Shown here: piece by piece, positions 62,488 through 64,000 of the stretch
How positions within the stretch are numbered: the stretch's first letter is position 1
How the letters are laid out: the number at the start of each line of letters is the position of its first letter
Assembly (NCBI GenBank): GCA_028714875.1
Contig: JAQTLN010000001.1
Coordinates: 248,001-312,000, forward strand
Length of the DNA: 64,000 bases
Direction: 5' to 3'
From: Gallionellaceae bacterium
Lineage (GTDB): Bacteria; Pseudomonadota; Gammaproteobacteria; Burkholderiales; Thiobacillaceae
Notes under the pieces: generated by a model
What the model saw: only the letters and a program-made list of their open reading frames with translations
The model's database searches: none
What the model was told of the DNA's origin: nothing
Made by a program: the position numbers and the translations under genes

Positions 62488-64000
62488 TTATTCATTGGTG
62501 ACGGCGAGGACTTCTTCCAGGGAAGTCAGTCCTTGCTTGACCTTGAGCAGGCCGGCCTGGCGCAGGTTGAGCACGCCCTCCCGTTCGGACTGCTGGGCGA
62601 TTTCCAGGGTGGAGGCATTCCTCAGGATAAGTCGGTGGATTTCCTCGCCGACCGGCATGACCTGGTAGATGCCGACCCGGCCCTTGTAGCCGGTCTGCTT
62701 GCACAGATCGCAGCCTTTCGCCGTATACGCCTGCCAGGAATCATCGAGATCGGACTCGGCGAAGCCGGCGCTCAACAGGGCTTCCGGGGGGATGTCCACC
62801 GGCTGCCGGCAGTTGGGGCAGAGGCGCCGCCCCAGGCGCTGCGCGGTGATGATGTGCACGGATGCGGCCACGTTGTAGCTGGGGATGCCCATGTTGATCA
62901 GGCGGGTCAGGGTCGCCGGCGCGTCGTTGGTGTGCAGGGTGGAGAGCACCATGTGGCCGGTCTGCGCGGCCGTGATGGCGATGCCGCCGGTTTCGTGGTC
63001 GCGAATCTCACCGACCATGATGATGTCCGGGTCTTGTCGCAGAAACGCTTTCATGGCCGTGGCGAAATCCAGGCCCGCCTTCTCGTTGACGTTGACCTGG
63101 TTGATGCCGGCAAGCTGGATTTCCACCGGGTCTTCGACGGTGGAGATGTTCACCCCCGGCTGGTTCAGGATGTTCAGGCAGGAGTACAGCGAAACGGTCT
63201 TGCCGGAGCCGGTGGGGCCGGTCACCAGCACCATGCCGTAGGGGCGCGCGATGGCGTCGGTGAGCAGTTTGAGTTGATCCGGTTCGTAGCCCAGTTTCTC
63301 GATCCCCATGGTCGCGGAGGTCGAATCCAGGATACGCATGACGATCTTTTCACCGTACAGCGTCGGCAGGGTGGAAACCCGGAAGTCGATCGCCTTGTTG
63401 CGTGACAGGACCAGCTTCATGCGACCGTCCTGGGGGACGCGCTTCTCCGAGATGTCCAACCGGGAAATGATCTTGATGCGCGAGGCGATCTTTTCCTTGA
63501 TCGCCAGCGGCGGCTGCGCGATTTCGTAGAGCAGGCCGTCGAGGCGGTAGCGGATGCGGTAGGTTTTTTCGTAGGGCTCGAAGTGGATGTCGGAAGCGCC
63601 GCTGTTGATGGCGTCCAGCATCATCTTCTGCAAATACTTGACCACCGGCGCGTCGTCGATGTCCACCGCCGCCGCCGTGGTGGCCGCGTCCAGGGCTTCC
63701 TCGTCGGTGAATTCGAGGTTGAGATCCTCGGTTTCGATGGTCTTGAGGATGCTGTCTTCAGTCACCGAGCCGTACTGGTCCAGCCAGCGCCCGAGCTTGT
63801 CATCCTCGACCACGACCGCTTCGACGATCAGGCTGGTCTGGAACTTGATGTCATCCAGCGCTTGCAGATTGCTCGGGTCGGAGAGCGCGACAAACATGCG
63901 GTTGCCGCGTTGCGCGATGGGCAGAACCCGGTGTTTGGCGAGTAGCTTGGGGTCCACCGGCCCCTTGGGCAGAATCGACGGGTCCAGCGCATCCAGGTTG
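62488..64000 (-). CDS. pilB: Type IV pilus assembly ATPase PilB (5' end beyond window)
   Basis: PilB is the hexameric ATPase that powers pilus extension. The visible part has the MshEN-type N-terminal region, Walker A VTGPTGSGKTVSLYS, the Asp box STVEDPVEIQL, Walker B DPDIIMVGEIRD, the His box TGHMVLSTLHTND, and the four-cysteine zinc motif CPNCRQP...CDLCKQTG. The reading frame stays open at the right edge (LDALDPSILPKGPVDPKLL), so the start is outside. It heads the pilB-pilC-pilD-coaE-zapD run. Confidence 0.97.
   Translation of the reverse strand, partial: NLDALDPSILPKGPVDPKLLAKHRVLPIAQRGNRMFVALSDPSNLQALDDIKFQTSLIVEAVVVEDDKLGRWLDQYGSVTEDSILKTIETEDLNLEFTDEEALDAATTAAAVDIDDAPVVKYLQKMMLDAINSGASDIHFEPYEKTYRIRYRLDGLLYEIAQPPLAIKEKIASRIKIISRLDISEKRVPQDGRMKLVLSRNKAIDFRVSTLPTLYGEKIVMRILDSTSATMGIEKLGYEPDQLKLLTDAIARPYGMVLVTGPTGSGKTVSLYSCLNILNQPGVNISTVEDPVEIQLAGINQVNVNEKAGLDFATAMKAFLRQDPDIIMVGEIRDHETGGIAITAAQTGHMVLSTLHTNDAPATLTRLINMGIPSYNVAASVHIITAQRLGRRLCPNCRQPVDIPPEALLSAGFAESDLDDSWQAYTAKGCDLCKQTGYKGRVGIYQVMPVGEEIHRLILRNASTLEIAQQSEREGVLNLRQAGLLKVKQGLTSLEEVLAVTNE

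Overview
The window comes from a GC-rich Gram-negative chromosome, most likely a betaproteobacterium. This is inferred from gene order (ribF-ileS-lspA; pilB-pilC-pilD-coaE-zapD), the MutL active-site motif DMHAAHERILYE of the Neisseria type, and many CheR/GGDEF/EAL signalling genes. No species can be named from the sequence alone.

Region 1 (1-23.6 kb, almost all minus strand) is chromosomal backbone. It holds a cheW-cheR pair, a ribF/ORF6N/ileS/lspA operon, a Phd-VapC type toxin-antitoxin pair, and a large c-di-GMP cluster. The cluster has three GGDEF-EAL proteins (two with a CxxCH haem motif, two with a C-terminal zinc-binding CZB-like domain), an HD-GYP response regulator, a hybrid histidine kinase, a MerR/receiver regulator and a bacteriohaemerythrin. 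A 234-bp miniature transposable element sits exactly on the haemerythrin start codon. murJ closes the block.

Region 2 (23.66-42.81 kb) appears to be an integrated element. Its left end is a tRNA-Arg(ACG) gene, followed by a large serine recombinase reading into the tRNA. Its right end is an 18-bp copy of the tRNA 3' end followed by a perfect rho-independent terminator. Between them lie a small ORF, a YkgJ-type protein, a restriction-modification controller-like regulator with C-box operators, a noncoding stretch that may be group II intron debris, an unknown protein, a complete type I-E cas operon (cas3-cse1-cse2-cas7-cas5-cas6-cas1-cas2), and a CRISPR array of 87 repeats and 86 spacers with an exact 61-bp period.

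Region 3 (42.81-49.27 kb) is a decayed accessory zone. It has a secreted nuclease, a frameshifted HsdM without HsdR, an HsdS tail fragment, an Abi-family fragment, an AbiEii-like nucleotidyltransferase/winged-helix pair, and a remnant of a second copy of the same recombinase. The remnant abuts tRNA-Arg(CCT) in mirror orientation to the left end.

Region 4 (49.4-64 kb) is backbone again: a DksA-family protein, a PhnD-like binding protein coupled to a hybrid kinase, uup, mutL, an S24-like protein, miaA, and the minus-strand zapD, coaE, pilD, pilC and pilB (pilB is cut by the window end).

Several families of short palindromic or heptamer repeats are scattered through the backbone. Some are inserted in frame inside ileS, uup, mutL and the 5' end of miaA.
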